Numbered from the stretch's first letter, positions 17,832 through 27,959 are shown. The stretch: 64,000 nt of DNA from Paenibacillus soyae (GCF_024623455.1 NZ_JANIPJ010000025.1:19846-83845), one strand, 5' to 3'. Notes: generated by a model not told the origin, from the letters alone. A program made the numbers and translations.

Positions 17832-19400
17832 ATGAAAGCGAAAAAGAATGGGCAGGCATGGCGAAAACTAACCGCATCGGCAGGCACGGCAGCACTCATT
17901 ATGGGATTGCTGGCAGGGTGCTCGGGCAACGGCGGGAGCAACGACGGCGGCAACGCGGATCCAGAGGCATCCGCGAACGGAGGCGCGTCGCCGGCAGGGC
18001 AGCAGACGGAGGCGCCTAAGCAGGAGCCTTACAAGATGTCGATCATGCTGACCAGCTACAACCCCGAATTCATGGACCCCGAAGGCGAGATCTACAAGCG
18101 TCTGGAGGAGCGCACGAACACGGATTTGACGCTGACTTGGGTGCCGTCCACGACCTACTCGGATAAGCTGAGCGCGACCGTGGCGTCGGGCGAGCTGCCG
18201 AGCGCGATTCTGGTGCTGGATCAGAAGCTTCCTTACATCGTGAATTCCGTTCGTTCCGGCATGTTCTGGGAGATCGGTCCTTATCTGAAGGACTATCCGA
18301 ACTTAGGCCGCATGAGCGATATTGCCTTGAACGCGATCAGCATCGACGGCAAGGTATATGGCTTGTACCGTGAACGCGATCTGGCGCGGGACGGCCTGAT
18401 GCTCCGGAAAGACTGGCTGGACAATTTGGGACTGAAAGAGCCAGCGACCATAGACGAGTATTATGAGGTTTTGAAAGCGTTTGTTCAGAATGATCCGGAC
18501 CAGAACGGCAAGGCCGATACGACCGGACTCGCGGAGCAGCAAGTGGCGGCCGGCTGGAGAGCGATGCTCGCTTGGCACGGCGGTCCCGCTGATTGGGAGC
18601 TGAAGGACGGCAAGGCCAGTCCGGCGCATTTGTCCCCCGCTTATATGGATACCATGAAATTTTATAAAAAGCTGTACGACGAGAAGCTGATCAATCTCGA
18701 CTTCGCGGTCGTGAAGGACGGCAAGCAGCTGATCAACGGCGCGACGGCCGGCTCGTGGATCGCTAACTTGAACGACGCCCAAGGCATCGAAGAAAGCGTG
18801 AAGAAGGTCGTTCCGACAGGCGCAATCACGATGGTTAACGCTCTGGAAGGCCCTGCGGACCTCCGCAGCCCCGGCGGGTCGGGCTCTTACGGTCTCTTCA
18901 TGATTCCGAAAACGTCGGTGAAGACGGAGGAAGAGCTGAAGGCCGTCTTGAATTTCTTCGATAAAGTGTCGGACGAAGACATGCAGAACATGCTGATCAA
19001 CGGCCTGGAGGGCCGACAGTTCACGCTCGAGAACGGGCAATACGTGAAGACGACCGATTCCAAGATGCTGGTCGAATACGGGATGGGCGACTCCACGCAG
19101 CTGGCCGTCCTGCGCGACAAGATCACGACGTATGGCGGACCGCTCGTGCATATGCGGAACGAGATGTGGCAGAAGAACGCGGAAATTGCGGTTTCGAATC
19201 CGTTCCAGCCGTTCATCTCCGACACGTACAGCGAGAGAGGCTCCGAGCTGAACAAAATTATCGAGGATGCCCGCATTAAATTCATTATGGGCCTGATCGA
19301 CGAAGCCGGCTGGAACGACGCGGTAGCCAAGTGGCGCAAGGATGGCGGCGACAAAATCATCGAGGAATATACGCAGGCTTATAAAGCGGTCAATCCGTAA
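17832..19400 (+). CDS. Extracellular sugar-binding lipoprotein of the ABC importer (LplA-like)
   Basis: Solute-binding protein anchored to the outer face of the membrane. The ATG at 17832 follows AAGGGAGG and gives 522 residues. The signal peptide ends in a lipobox, LLAGC, with the lipidated cysteine at residue 30, followed by a Gly/Asn/Ala-rich linker. The large size and the segments KLSATVASGELPSAI and VYGLYRERDL-type middle region fit the LplA group of high-molecular-weight binding proteins that pair with LplB/YtcP permeases. The ligand cannot be read from sequence. Its neighbours suggest an oligosaccharide released from a polymer. Confidence 0.9.
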   Translation: MKAKKNGQAWRKLTASAGTAALIMGLLAGCSGNGGSNDGGNADPEASANGGASPAGQQTEAPKQEPYKMSIMLTSYNPEFMDPEGEIYKRLEERTNTDLTLTWVPSTTYSDKLSATVASGELPSAILVLDQKLPYIVNSVRSGMFWEIGPYLKDYPNLGRMSDIALNAISIDGKVYGLYRERDLARDGLMLRKDWLDNLGLKEPATIDEYYEVLKAFVQNDPDQNGKADTTGLAEQQVAAGWRAMLAWHGGPADWELKDGKASPAHLSPAYMDTMKFYKKLYDEKLINLDFAVVKDGKQLINGATAGSWIANLNDAQGIEESVKKVVPTGAITMVNALEGPADLRSPGGSGSYGLFMIPKTSVKTEEELKAVLNFFDKVSDEDMQNMLINGLEGRQFTLENGQYVKTTDSKMLVEYGMGDSTQLAVLRDKITTYGGPLVHMRNEMWQKNAEIAVSNPFQPFISDTYSERGSELNKIIEDARIKFIMGLIDEAGWNDAVAKWRKDGGDKIIEEYTQAYKAVNP

Positions 19401-19455
19401 AAGCTTTATTTCTGCAACAGAATGACGGTAATCGATTAGAAGGGGGAGTGGCGCC

Positions 19456-21765
19456 ATGCGTTCATCCAGCTATTGGCTCAAGTTGGTCTTGTTATCCGTG
19501 ATGATCGGGACGTTCCCCGTCCTTACGCTTGGCTGGTATTCGTACCACTACTCCTCCCAATCGGTGCTGGAGCAAGTCGAGGAACGCAATTCACAGGTGC
19601 TGAGGCAGAGTCAGCTGCGGGTCGAGCAGACGCTGAAAATGATCGATTTCTCCACCTCGCAGCTGCTCGGCCTGCCTATCGTCTCGCAAGCCATCGCGCT
19701 CAAGCTCGATCCGAATCAATACGATATCATTAAGGACCTATACAAAAATTTATCGTCCATCCAGACCTATGAGCTGGGAATCAAGGACGTGTATCTGCTT
19801 AGTCTCGAGCAGGATTGGCTCATGAGCAACGCGGGACTCGATCAATACAATCAGCCGGGCATGGAAGAGATGCTGCGGTCTTACGCCGGAAGTCCGCAGG
19901 GTTCCATATGGATCAGCGGCAATTCGGCCTCCATCCAGGGAGCCGACGGGTTGGTCGAGCTGAAGCATGCGGTCATCAATATTAAGAAGTGGCCCGTGAA
20001 TTCGCCGACGCCACGCGGCTTAATAGCCGTGGTCTTGTCCTCGCAGCAGCTAGGACAGCTGATCAACGCCGACGACGGCATGGGAAGCACGTTCATCCTC
20101 GACAGCGAGAACCGCGTCATCGCGCATGCCGACGCCTCGCTGCTCGGCAACGACGTTTCGAGTCTCGGATTCATCCAGGCGATCCGGGAGAACGGAGACG
20201 CGAACGGCGTGTTCACGGCTTCGGAGGATGCGGGCAAGACGTCGATCTCGTTCCGGAAGTCCCCGTATAACGGATGGACCTATGTGTCCGTCGTTCCGAC
20301 CAAGGCGATCACGCAGCAGGCGATGAAGATCGGATGGACTTCGATTCTGGTCAGCATGGGCGTGCTTGCCGCAACGCTGCTTGTCGCGCTGATCGGCTCG
20401 AGGAGAATGTACGATCCGGTGAAGCGGATCTATCGGTCGCTGCTTGACGAGAAGGAATCGGAAAACGCCGCGCCTAAAGACGAATTTCGGGTGATCACGA
20501 ACCAGATTCAGAGCATTATGTCCGACCGTTCCAAGTTGAAGTTCGAGCTGGAGGGGCAACAGAAGCATCTCGTGGAGTTTCTGGTCCGGAAGATGCTACT
20601 GGGGGAGGTTAAGCAGCAGGAAGCGCTGGAGCGGCTAAGCTACTACGGTTATGGGTTCTCCGGGCAATGGGGGACGGCGCGGGTGCTCCTGTTCCAGATC
20701 GACCATCTTGGCGAGGAGCGCTTCTCCGGCAAGGACCGCGACCTTCTCTTGTTCGCGATCGGCAACATTGCTTCGGAGATCGTGCCGGAGGAGGACCGTC
20801 TGCTCCCGATCGTGATCCAAGAGTCGGTGGTGCTTCTGATGGGGTCGTGCACGTTGTCGGAGGAAGCGTTCAAGACGATGGTGTTCGAACGGGCGGCTGC
20901 GGTGCAAGCCGCGGTGAAAAGGTATTTGCAGCTCAAGACGAGCGTCGGCATCAGCAGATCCTTCCGGGAGCTCGGCCACGCGGACCGGGCTTACGAAGAA
21001 GGAGGGAACGCGCTCAAATACCGGGCTCGGCTGGGCGAGGAGGTCGTTCTGTTCATCGAGGACGTTCAGCCCGACAAGGGAAGGGAGCTCGTCTACCCGA
21101 AGGAGCTGGCCGAGGAGCTGTCCGAAGCGGTCAAATCGCTTGATGCGGAACGGGCGCGCAAGGCTTTGTCCGCCGTAATGGAGTCTTTGTCCCGTCAAGA
21201 CTATGATTACGACCATTATCAGCTGTCTCTCGTCAGACTGCTGATGGACTTGATTCGCCAGCTCCAGGATGCGGGCATTCCGTATCATTCGCTTCCAACC
21301 GGAGACGGCTCGTTGTTCGAGACGTTCCTGAAGCTGCGGACGAACCGCGAGATCGAATCCTGGTTCGGCGATACGATCATCGAGCCGGCGTTATGCTTGC
21401 TGGAGGAACGGCGCCAGACGCAGTTCACCACGATCTCGCAGGAAGTGAAGCGGCTGATCGAAGAAGCGTTCGATACCGATCTGACGCTCGAGAAATGCTC
21501 GGCGCGGATCAATTATCACCCGCAATACATCAGCCGCGTCTTCCGGCAGGAGACGGGCGTGAACTTCGCCGATTATTTGTCCCAATACCGGCTCGAGGTC
21601 GCGAAGAAATGGCTACGGGAGACCAATCTGACGGTGACGGAAATCGCGGAGAGGCTGAAATACAACAATCCGGCGAACTTTATCCGGTATTTCCGGAAGA
21701 TCGAGGGCATAACGCCGGGCCAATACCGGGATACGGCGAACGTATACGACCCGAGGGCTAATTGA
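19456..21765 (+). CDS. Membrane-bound sensor with AraC-type DNA-binding domain
   Basis: One-component regulator of 769 residues. A transmembrane helix (about 8-28) and a second (about 291-312) flank an extracytoplasmic Cache-like sensor region. A cytoplasmic region of roughly 340 residues follows, then a C-terminal AraC double helix-turn-helix (about 658-757). The latter carries LTLEKCSARINYHPQYISRV and the conserved second helix LTVTEIAERLKYNNPANFIR. Proteins of this design (YesS/YtcQ-neighbour type) control adjacent LplB-type transporters. It lies 55 bases after the binding protein with GAAGGGGG before its ATG, so it probably senses the same sugar and activates this locus (inference). Confidence 0.88.
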   Translation: MRSSSYWLKLVLLSVMIGTFPVLTLGWYSYHYSSQSVLEQVEERNSQVLRQSQLRVEQTLKMIDFSTSQLLGLPIVSQAIALKLDPNQYDIIKDLYKNLSSIQTYELGIKDVYLLSLEQDWLMSNAGLDQYNQPGMEEMLRSYAGSPQGSIWISGNSASIQGADGLVELKHAVINIKKWPVNSPTPRGLIAVVLSSQQLGQLINADDGMGSTFILDSENRVIAHADASLLGNDVSSLGFIQAIRENGDANGVFTASEDAGKTSISFRKSPYNGWTYVSVVPTKAITQQAMKIGWTSILVSMGVLAATLLVALIGSRRMYDPVKRIYRSLLDEKESENAAPKDEFRVITNQIQSIMSDRSKLKFELEGQQKHLVEFLVRKMLLGEVKQQEALERLSYYGYGFSGQWGTARVLLFQIDHLGEERFSGKDRDLLLFAIGNIASEIVPEEDRLLPIVIQESVVLLMGSCTLSEEAFKTMVFERAAAVQAAVKRYLQLKTSVGISRSFRELGHADRAYEEGGNALKYRARLGEEVVLFIEDVQPDKGRELVYPKELAEELSEAVKSLDAERARKALSAVMESLSRQDYDYDHYQLSLVRLLMDLIRQLQDAGIPYHSLPTGDGSLFETFLKLRTNREIESWFGDTIIEPALCLLEERRQTQFTTISQEVKRLIEEAFDTDLTLEKCSARINYHPQYISRVFRQETGVNFADYLSQYRLEVAKKWLRETNLTVTEIAERLKYNNPANFIRYFRKIEGITPGQYRDTANVYDPRAN

Positions 21766-21821
21766 TGGCAGGGGCATGAACGGCCGGCTAAGGGAGCGGC
21801 TGTTTCAGTCTCCGGACAAAA

Positions 21822-21835
21822 TGAAAGCGCTAACA
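21822..21835 (+). promoter_or_regulatory. cre site (CcpA operator), perfect consensus match
   Basis: TGAAAGCGCTAACA matches the Bacillus cre consensus TGWAANCGNTNWCA at every defined position. It lies 28 bases before the SLH-protein start, so it may overlap its promoter. It implies repression by CcpA-HPr(Ser-P) when preferred sugars are present. Function is inferred. Confidence 0.75.
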
Positions 21836-21863
21836 ATGTGTAGTGACGGGAGGAGGAGAAAAG

Positions 21864-23405
21864 ATGAAGCTGTTAGTCGGCAAGAGAGCCGTGCTGGTCC
21901 TGCTTCTTGCCTTGATGCTGTTGCCGGCCGGCGCATTCGCCGCAACGGATTCCGTTCGGCTTGAGCCGGTGGGGGATGCCGCGAGGGGAGAGTCGATTCT
22001 GGTGAGGGGAGAAACGGAGCGTCCGGACGCCATCGTCCAATTATTCCGTCCGAACGGAACGCTGCTGTGGATGGACGTCGTGGAGCGGTCGGAGCTGGCG
22101 ATCGGCAAGCCGGTCACGATCCCGGCGGATGCTCCGCTCGGCCGCTACACGCTGAGGGCGGGAAGCGGGCATGAGACGGCGGCGGCGACGTTTCTTGTAA
22201 CGGAGGGTGGCGCGGGGAACCCGCCGTTCGTACATGTACCTGACGTAGAGCCCGAGCCCGCCGACGATCGGCTTGTCGTCGCGCCGGGCAAACCCGATGC
22301 TTCGGGCGTCTCGAGGGCGATGGTCACGCAGGCGATGATCGACAAGACACGTTCGGAGAATGGAAGCGTCGTATCGATTGTCGTGGATCCGGTAGAAGGG
22401 GCTTCCGCATATGAGCTTGTTCTGCCTGCGGGGGAGCTGTCGGAGGCTGGGGAAGGCTACGCTTTCCGCGTCGTAACGGAGTGGGTATGGCTGGAGCTGC
22501 CGCGCGGACTGCTTCCGCGTCCGGGACCATCCATTGCAATGGTAGACAAGGTTGCATTGACGATAAAAGATGCAAATGTAACCGGTATCGGGAGGACAGC
22601 GAATCATCGTCCGGCCGTCGATATCGCTCTGCAACTGAATGACGAGCAGCTCGGAGAGTTCGGGCGGATTCTAGCAGCCGTCCCTTATGAAGCGGACGGC
22701 GAACAGGATCGTCTGCTCACGGTATCCCATACCGGGCGGGACGGCAAGACGCAGCCCGTCGTCAGCGGTCGCTATGATGCGGCGGCAAACGAGATGCGGT
22801 TTATCGCGGAGCGGCCGGGCACGTACGAGATCGTGTATCGGCCGACTCCGTTCGCCGACCTCGCCGGGTACGTATGGGCGGAGCCCGCCATCGGCGAGCT
22901 GGCGGCCAGAGGCGTCGTTAACGGCGTATCCGACGCGGAGTATGCGCCGGCCGCGCCGATCAAACGGGCCGACTACGTGCTCCTGCTGATGAGGCTGCTG
23001 GCATTGGAATCGCCTGCAGGCAGCGCTGTCAGCGGTTTCGAAGACGTGAAGCCGGGAAGCTATTATGAAGAAGCGGTCGGAACGGCCAAGGCGCTCGGCA
23101 TCACTCAAGGCTCCGGTGGCAACCGGTTCCTGCCGGATAAGGAAATCACGAGGCAGGAGATGACGACGCTGACGGCCAAGGCGCTGAAGCTGGCCGGAAT
23201 TCTGGATGCGAGTCCGGGAGCGTCGGTTGTGACGGCGTTCCAGGACGAGGAACGAATTGCGCCGTACGCCAAGGAGAGCGTCACGCTGCTCGCCGCCAGC
23301 GGCCTGATCGTCGGAGACGATGGGATGCTGAACCCCGATCGCCATACCAGCCGCGCGGAAGCCGCGGTATTGATGCAGCGCGTATATCGGCTGATCTATC
23401 CATAA
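21864..23405 (+). CDS. Secreted S-layer-homology (SLH) domain protein
   Basis: Cell-wall-attached exoprotein of 513 residues. The ATG at 21864 follows GGAGGAGG. An N-terminal signal peptide (KRAVLVLLLALMLLPAGAFA, cut near residue 27) precedes about 300 residues of beta-rich, unrecognised sequence. Three C-terminal SLH motifs follow: about 330-380 (VVNGVSDAEYAPAAPIKRAD), 390-445 (GFEDVKPGSYYEEAVGTAKA) and 455-512 (FQDEERIAPYAKESVTLLAA). SLH triplets bind pyruvylated secondary wall polymer. The 28-base gap to the glycosidase gene suggests joint expression from the cre-bearing promoter. It may scaffold or bind substrate at the surface (inference). Confidence 0.9.
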   Translation: MKLLVGKRAVLVLLLALMLLPAGAFAATDSVRLEPVGDAARGESILVRGETERPDAIVQLFRPNGTLLWMDVVERSELAIGKPVTIPADAPLGRYTLRAGSGHETAAATFLVTEGGAGNPPFVHVPDVEPEPADDRLVVAPGKPDASGVSRAMVTQAMIDKTRSENGSVVSIVVDPVEGASAYELVLPAGELSEAGEGYAFRVVTEWVWLELPRGLLPRPGPSIAMVDKVALTIKDANVTGIGRTANHRPAVDIALQLNDEQLGEFGRILAAVPYEADGEQDRLLTVSHTGRDGKTQPVVSGRYDAAANEMRFIAERPGTYEIVYRPTPFADLAGYVWAEPAIGELAARGVVNGVSDAEYAPAAPIKRADYVLLLMRLLALESPAGSAVSGFEDVKPGSYYEEAVGTAKALGITQGSGGNRFLPDKEITRQEMTTLTAKALKLAGILDASPGASVVTAFQDEERIAPYAKESVTLLAASGLIVGDDGMLNPDRHTSRAEAAVLMQRVYRLIYP

Positions 23406-23432
23406 TTCTGAAGATGGAGGTATCCATAACGA

Positions 23433-26400
23433 ATGATGGCTCATACGATTTCGAGAATGGGGAAGACGACCGGCAGAGCTTGCCGGGCGGCAATGGCGGG
23501 CATTCTGGCGGCATCGGTCGCGTACGGCCTGGCGCCGTCCGCCGCGCCGATCGCCCGTGCGGAAGAACGGACGGCGCAGGCGGCCGTTTCGACGGCCGTG
23601 CAATTGGAGGCGGACTACGGCGTCCCGGACGGGAAGCTGATCCGGACCGAGCAATTCAACAATACGAATTATACGCCTCTGCCCGTCCATGTCGTGGACG
23701 AATTGAAAGGGATCAAGACGAGAATCGTACGGGATTTCGTCAAGATCAACTGGTACTACAACAAGGACGCGGATAATCCCGATTATCTCGCTTACTCCAT
23801 CAACTCCCCGGAGAACCTGGCAACCAATCCGGATCTTCAGCACGGCCGGAAGGAAACGTATGATTTCATGGGGCAATTCGCCGATTCGATCCTGCTCTCG
23901 CTGGCGTATTCCTACGGCGGGGAGGCGAACCCGGCCAAGAACCGTCTCATCAAAGGGCAGACGGAGATGGATTGGGACGAATACGACGCTGCTATGAAGA
24001 CGATCATCCTCGCGCTGAAGCAGAAAAATCCGAAGCTCGAATATATCGAGGTCGGCAACGAGCCGAATCTCGAGCCTGCTTTCTACGGCCACGAGCTGAA
24101 CCGGATGGAGCATACCGCCGAGAAACCGGGCTACATGCGGATGTACAAGGGCATGTCGGAAGCCGTTCTGTGGGTGAACGAGCAGCTCGGCTTGAACGAC
24201 GCGTTCCAAGAGGGGAAGGGCGTACGGCTGAAGGTCGGCGGCCCCGTCCTGTCCGGGTACGATTTCGCCAAGCAGAAGGAGTTCGTCGATATCGCCTATA
24301 GAGAAGGCTACCATGTGGACTTCGTATCCTGGCACCGATACAGAACGCAGGTAGCGGACAACGAGACGCAGGAAATCGAGATGAAAAGCTATCTGCGCCA
24401 ATTTTATCCGAACGCGGTCACGATCGTCAGCGAATACGGCTGGAAGGGCGGCGGCGGCTTAAGCGATGCCACCGACAGCGCTGCTCTGGCCAAGCAAGCC
24501 GCGTTTATGACGGATTCGGCTTACTTCTACCAGAAGGGCGGTACGGATATCCCCATGAACTGGGTAGCCGTCCACACGCTGAACGCCTATTTCAAAAACC
24601 AGTTCGACGTCGATTACGCGCTAAGCAGCGGCAGCGATTCGGAATGGCAGACGTTCGACTCGGGATACGAGGGACCGGTTCGATACATGAACTTGAGGGG
24701 CTGGAGAGAGTCCGCGACGTCGCAGACGATGAAAATAAGGGAAATCGAGTTTCTGGACGAGAATGGGCAGCCGGTCGAGGTGCCGAATGCAGCGAACGAT
24801 CCAGCTGTCGCGGCGGTGATCGACGGCAACGACGATACGGTATTCCTGCAGGGAGATTATTGGAGCTGGCTCCGCTTCGATCTCGGCTCGGCCAAGAACA
24901 TTTCACAGGTCCGGATCAAATGGGGAAATATGCAGATCAACAAGTTTCAGCTTATCGGAACGGAGGATAAGCTGCGGTATCACGAGCTGCTGGGGCATAC
25001 GTTTTTCACCCCGTACTTCAATACGATGCGCATGCTCTCCCGTCTGGGCGACGACAAGGTGCAGGCGATAGGGGGAAGCACCGCCAATACGGGCGTCCGG
25101 CTGCTGCCGACGAGGAATAGCGATACGAAGGCCTCCATCATGGTGTGGAACCATCAGCTGGACGGCGTGGCGAGTCAGGACATCAACCTGAACGTCGTGA
25201 ACCTGTCCTCGGGATTCGAAGGCAAAGCGGTCCGCTTCAAAACATATTTGGTCGACGCGACGCACAGCAACTATGCGTACAACAAACGGGACGAGCTGGA
25301 GCTCGTGGACGAGGGCACCATAGGCGATGCGGGCAACATTTCGTTCCTTCAGACGCTGGAGCCGAACGCCGTCATGCTGATCGAGCTGGAAGCTGTCGAT
25401 GCCAGCATTCGGAACACGGTATCCGCCTTCAAGACGGTCGCCGGCGATCTGGCGGACGGCGGAGCGCTGACGGACGGCGATGAGGGGACGGCAGCCGTCG
25501 CCGCGGACGGCAACTACCCGAAAAGCGCGGAAATCGATCTGGGCAAAGCCTTCTATCTGACCGGAGCGGAGATCGGCTGGACGGACGCGGCAAGCCAAGG
25601 CTACAGCTATAAGCTGGAGACCAGTCTCGACGGCGAGAGCTACGTGACCGCGGTCGATCGGACCGGCGGCATCCAGCCATCCGGCAATGCCCTGGAATGG
25701 TTCGGCGGGAACCCGTATGCCCGATACGTGAAGCTGACGGTGACCGGCTCCTCGCTGGGGGGACCGCTCTCCATCGACGAGCTGTCGGTATTCTCCGACG
25801 CCGTGTACAAGAACGGCTTCGAGGCGGAGCGGCAGCGGGCGGACGTATCCAGCTGGTCGACTCTGGGATACGGCGGCAAGACGACGACGTGGACGTTCGG
25901 CGCCGACGCAGGAACGGGGAGCACCTATGTGGAGCCGGCGGAGCTGTTCGGAACCTCCTCCGACAACTTCGGTTTCTTCGGCGATGCCAGCTGGCGGGAT
26001 TACGGCATTGAAGCCAATGTCAAGGTGGCGGATTCGGCTTATACGGGCAGCGTGGAGATGGGCGTTACGGCACGCGCCGGAAAAGCCGGGCAAAGCCAGG
26101 ACCGCAATTTGCATTATTATTTCCATCTGGAGAGGACCTCGGCCGGGTCCCGCGTCATACTGGAGCGGCAAAATACGGACCTGGCGGAAGGACACAAAAA
26201 AATCGAGCTGGCGACGGCCCCGATCCCGGCGATCGATTCGGCCGCGTGGTATACCCTGCGGCTCGAAACGGCGGGCCGCATGCTCCGCGGCTACGTGAAC
26301 GGCGAGCTCATCCTCAGCTACGCGGATACCGACGCCGTGGAAGGGCTGGAGGCGCTGCTGCCTTCGGGGAAAGCGGGCATCCGAAGCCGGCTGGCGTCCG

Positions 26401-27959
26401 TGCGGTTCGACGACTTGAAGGTTTATCCGATACTGCCGCAGCTCGGCGATATTCAGGTGAACGGGAACACGATCGAGGGCTTTGATCCGGAGAAGCGCCG
26501 CTATGTCGTGAAGCTGCCCTCATCGGGGAGAGCCGGCGTAACCGTTACGGCTTCCGTGCTCGAAGGGGCTTACGCGTCGGCCGACCCCGCCAGCGAAGTG
26601 ATCGAGCTTGGCGAAGCGGGAGAGCGGACGCATCTGATTGCCGCGCGCTCCCTCGAAGACAACGGCGCGACGTTCTATCGGCTTGATCTGCGCCAAGCGA
26701 GTGACGATGCGAGCTTGAGCACGCTGAAGCTGTCCGTCGTTCCGGATAGCGGCGCATACGATCCGGGCCGCCTTGCCGACAGCGATATTCTGCTGCAGCC
26801 GGGCATCTACGACTATTCGGTCAACGTGCCGTCGCGGACGGCTTACGTATCGGTTCTGGAGGCCGTCCCTACGGCCAGCAACACGGCGGCAGTCGACATC
26901 GCGGGCGGCGCTATTATAGATGGTACGGGAACGATCGTCGTGGCGGTGACGGCGGAAGCGGGCAATCGGCAGGCGTACACGATTCATCTCACGGCCAATC
27001 CGGAAGCTCCTGCGGGGGACATTCTTTATGAGCAGAGCTTCGAAGACGGAACGTTCGATACCTCCCCGGCGACGGGCTGGAGGAACGGGGCGGCGGATCA
27101 CTTCCGCGTCGTGAATGACGGGGGCGGCAATGTGCTGGAGAAGCATACGACGCAGAACCGTGCATTTCCCGTAGGCTCCGGCGTGTGGACCGACTACGAG
27201 GTGAGGGCAAGGGTGAAGGCGGTGAACTCGCCGGCGTTGCCGGGTATCATCGCCAGAGCGTCCGAGGATGGACAAAACTTCTATATGCTGCGTATTCATG
27301 ACGGCGAGAACGGCTTGCAGGGCGGAAGCAGAGGCTACGTTTCTCTGGGCAGAATGGCGAACGGCAGCTTGAAGGAGCTAAGTCTGAAGAGGCCCTATCC
27401 GTATGTCGTAGGCAAATGGTATCAGCTCCGGCTCGCCGTGCAGGGCAACCGGATTCAAGGTTATGTCGACGATAAACTCGTGTTCGACGTCGTGGACGAC
27501 GGCCAGCTGTTCGGCGCGAACACGCCGGCGCTGACGCAAGGCTTCGCCGGCGTTCGAGTGGCGAACCAGGCTGCCCGAATCGATGATTTTGCGGTAATGG
27601 AAGCCGGCGTTGATGGGAATGAGGGCGAGAGTGGCCAAAAGCCATTCGCCGTAATAGCGGACGGACCTCTGGTCCGCTCGGGAGGATTGAAGGCTAGCGT
27701 GCGGGTGGAGCGGGAGCTGGAAGCGGCCGATCATGCCGGCTTGGAGACGGTGTACTTCCAGCTCATGAAAGGACAGACGCCGATTGCCCACTCGGCGGTA
27801 TCGGCCGACATTGCGGGAACCGGCCGCTTTGAAGCTTATTTCGACGTGCCGCAGCCGGAGCAGTCCGATTATACGGTTCACGTCTTCGTCGTGGATCGGT
27901 TCATGACGGACGACGGCGAGCTGCCGGAGGCGCTGTCGGACAAACAAATCATACGGTAG
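23433..27959 (+). CDS. Very large secreted multidomain glycoside hydrolase, clan GH-A (GH39-like)
   Basis: Secreted enzyme of 1508 residues, signal peptide about 1-43 (ending PIARA). The TIM-barrel shows clan GH-A signatures: acid/base in EVGNEPNLEP (Glu210) and probable nucleophile in IVSEYGWKGG (Glu334). Order after that: a discoidin (F5/8C)-like segment at about 397-510 that seems inserted in the barrel, the end of the barrel and a beta-sandwich (to about 650), a second F5/8C-like domain (658-790), a LamG-like domain (792-998), two cadherin-like beta-sandwiches (1003-1190), another LamG-like domain (1195-1390) and a C-terminal beta domain. GH39 is the nearest family I recognise; substrate unknown. 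No SLH motif of its own. Terminator follows at 27972. Confidence 0.8.
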   Translation: MMAHTISRMGKTTGRACRAAMAGILAASVAYGLAPSAAPIARAEERTAQAAVSTAVQLEADYGVPDGKLIRTEQFNNTNYTPLPVHVVDELKGIKTRIVRDFVKINWYYNKDADNPDYLAYSINSPENLATNPDLQHGRKETYDFMGQFADSILLSLAYSYGGEANPAKNRLIKGQTEMDWDEYDAAMKTIILALKQKNPKLEYIEVGNEPNLEPAFYGHELNRMEHTAEKPGYMRMYKGMSEAVLWVNEQLGLNDAFQEGKGVRLKVGGPVLSGYDFAKQKEFVDIAYREGYHVDFVSWHRYRTQVADNETQEIEMKSYLRQFYPNAVTIVSEYGWKGGGGLSDATDSAALAKQAAFMTDSAYFYQKGGTDIPMNWVAVHTLNAYFKNQFDVDYALSSGSDSEWQTFDSGYEGPVRYMNLRGWRESATSQTMKIREIEFLDENGQPVEVPNAANDPAVAAVIDGNDDTVFLQGDYWSWLRFDLGSAKNISQVRIKWGNMQINKFQLIGTEDKLRYHELLGHTFFTPYFNTMRMLSRLGDDKVQAIGGSTANTGVRLLPTRNSDTKASIMVWNHQLDGVASQDINLNVVNLSSGFEGKAVRFKTYLVDATHSNYAYNKRDELELVDEGTIGDAGNISFLQTLEPNAVMLIELEAVDASIRNTVSAFKTVAGDLADGGALTDGDEGTAAVAADGNYPKSAEIDLGKAFYLTGAEIGWTDAASQGYSYKLETSLDGESYVTAVDRTGGIQPSGNALEWFGGNPYARYVKLTVTGSSLGGPLSIDELSVFSDAVYKNGFEAERQRADVSSWSTLGYGGKTTTWTFGADAGTGSTYVEPAELFGTSSDNFGFFGDASWRDYGIEANVKVADSAYTGSVEMGVTARAGKAGQSQDRNLHYYFHLERTSAGSRVILERQNTDLAEGHKKIELATAPIPAIDSAAWYTLRLETAGRMLRGYVNGELILSYADTDAVEGLEALLPSGKAGIRSRLASVRFDDLKVYPILPQLGDIQVNGNTIEGFDPEKRRYVVKLPSSGRAGVTVTASVLEGAYASADPASEVIELGEAGERTHLIAARSLEDNGATFYRLDLRQASDDASLSTLKLSVVPDSGAYDPGRLADSDILLQPGIYDYSVNVPSRTAYVSVLEAVPTASNTAAVDIAGGAIIDGTGTIVVAVTAEAGNRQAYTIHLTANPEAPAGDILYEQSFEDGTFDTSPATGWRNGAADHFRVVNDGGGNVLEKHTTQNRAFPVGSGVWTDYEVRARVKAVNSPALPGIIARASEDGQNFYMLRIHDGENGLQGGSRGYVSLGRMANGSLKELSLKRPYPYVVGKWYQLRLAVQGNRIQGYVDDKLVFDVVDDGQLFGANTPALTQGFAGVRVANQAARIDDFAVMEAGVDGNEGESGQKPFAVIADGPLVRSGGLKASVRVERELEAADHAGLETVYFQLMKGQTPIAHSAVSADIAGTGRFEAYFDVPQPEQSDYTVHVFVVDRFMTDDGELPEALSDKQIIR

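Noticed and set aside
22671..24401. A 576-codon minus-strand frame across the SLH and glycosidase genes
   Set aside because: Spans two well-supported genes on the other strand; Arg-rich composition typical of GC-rich shadows.
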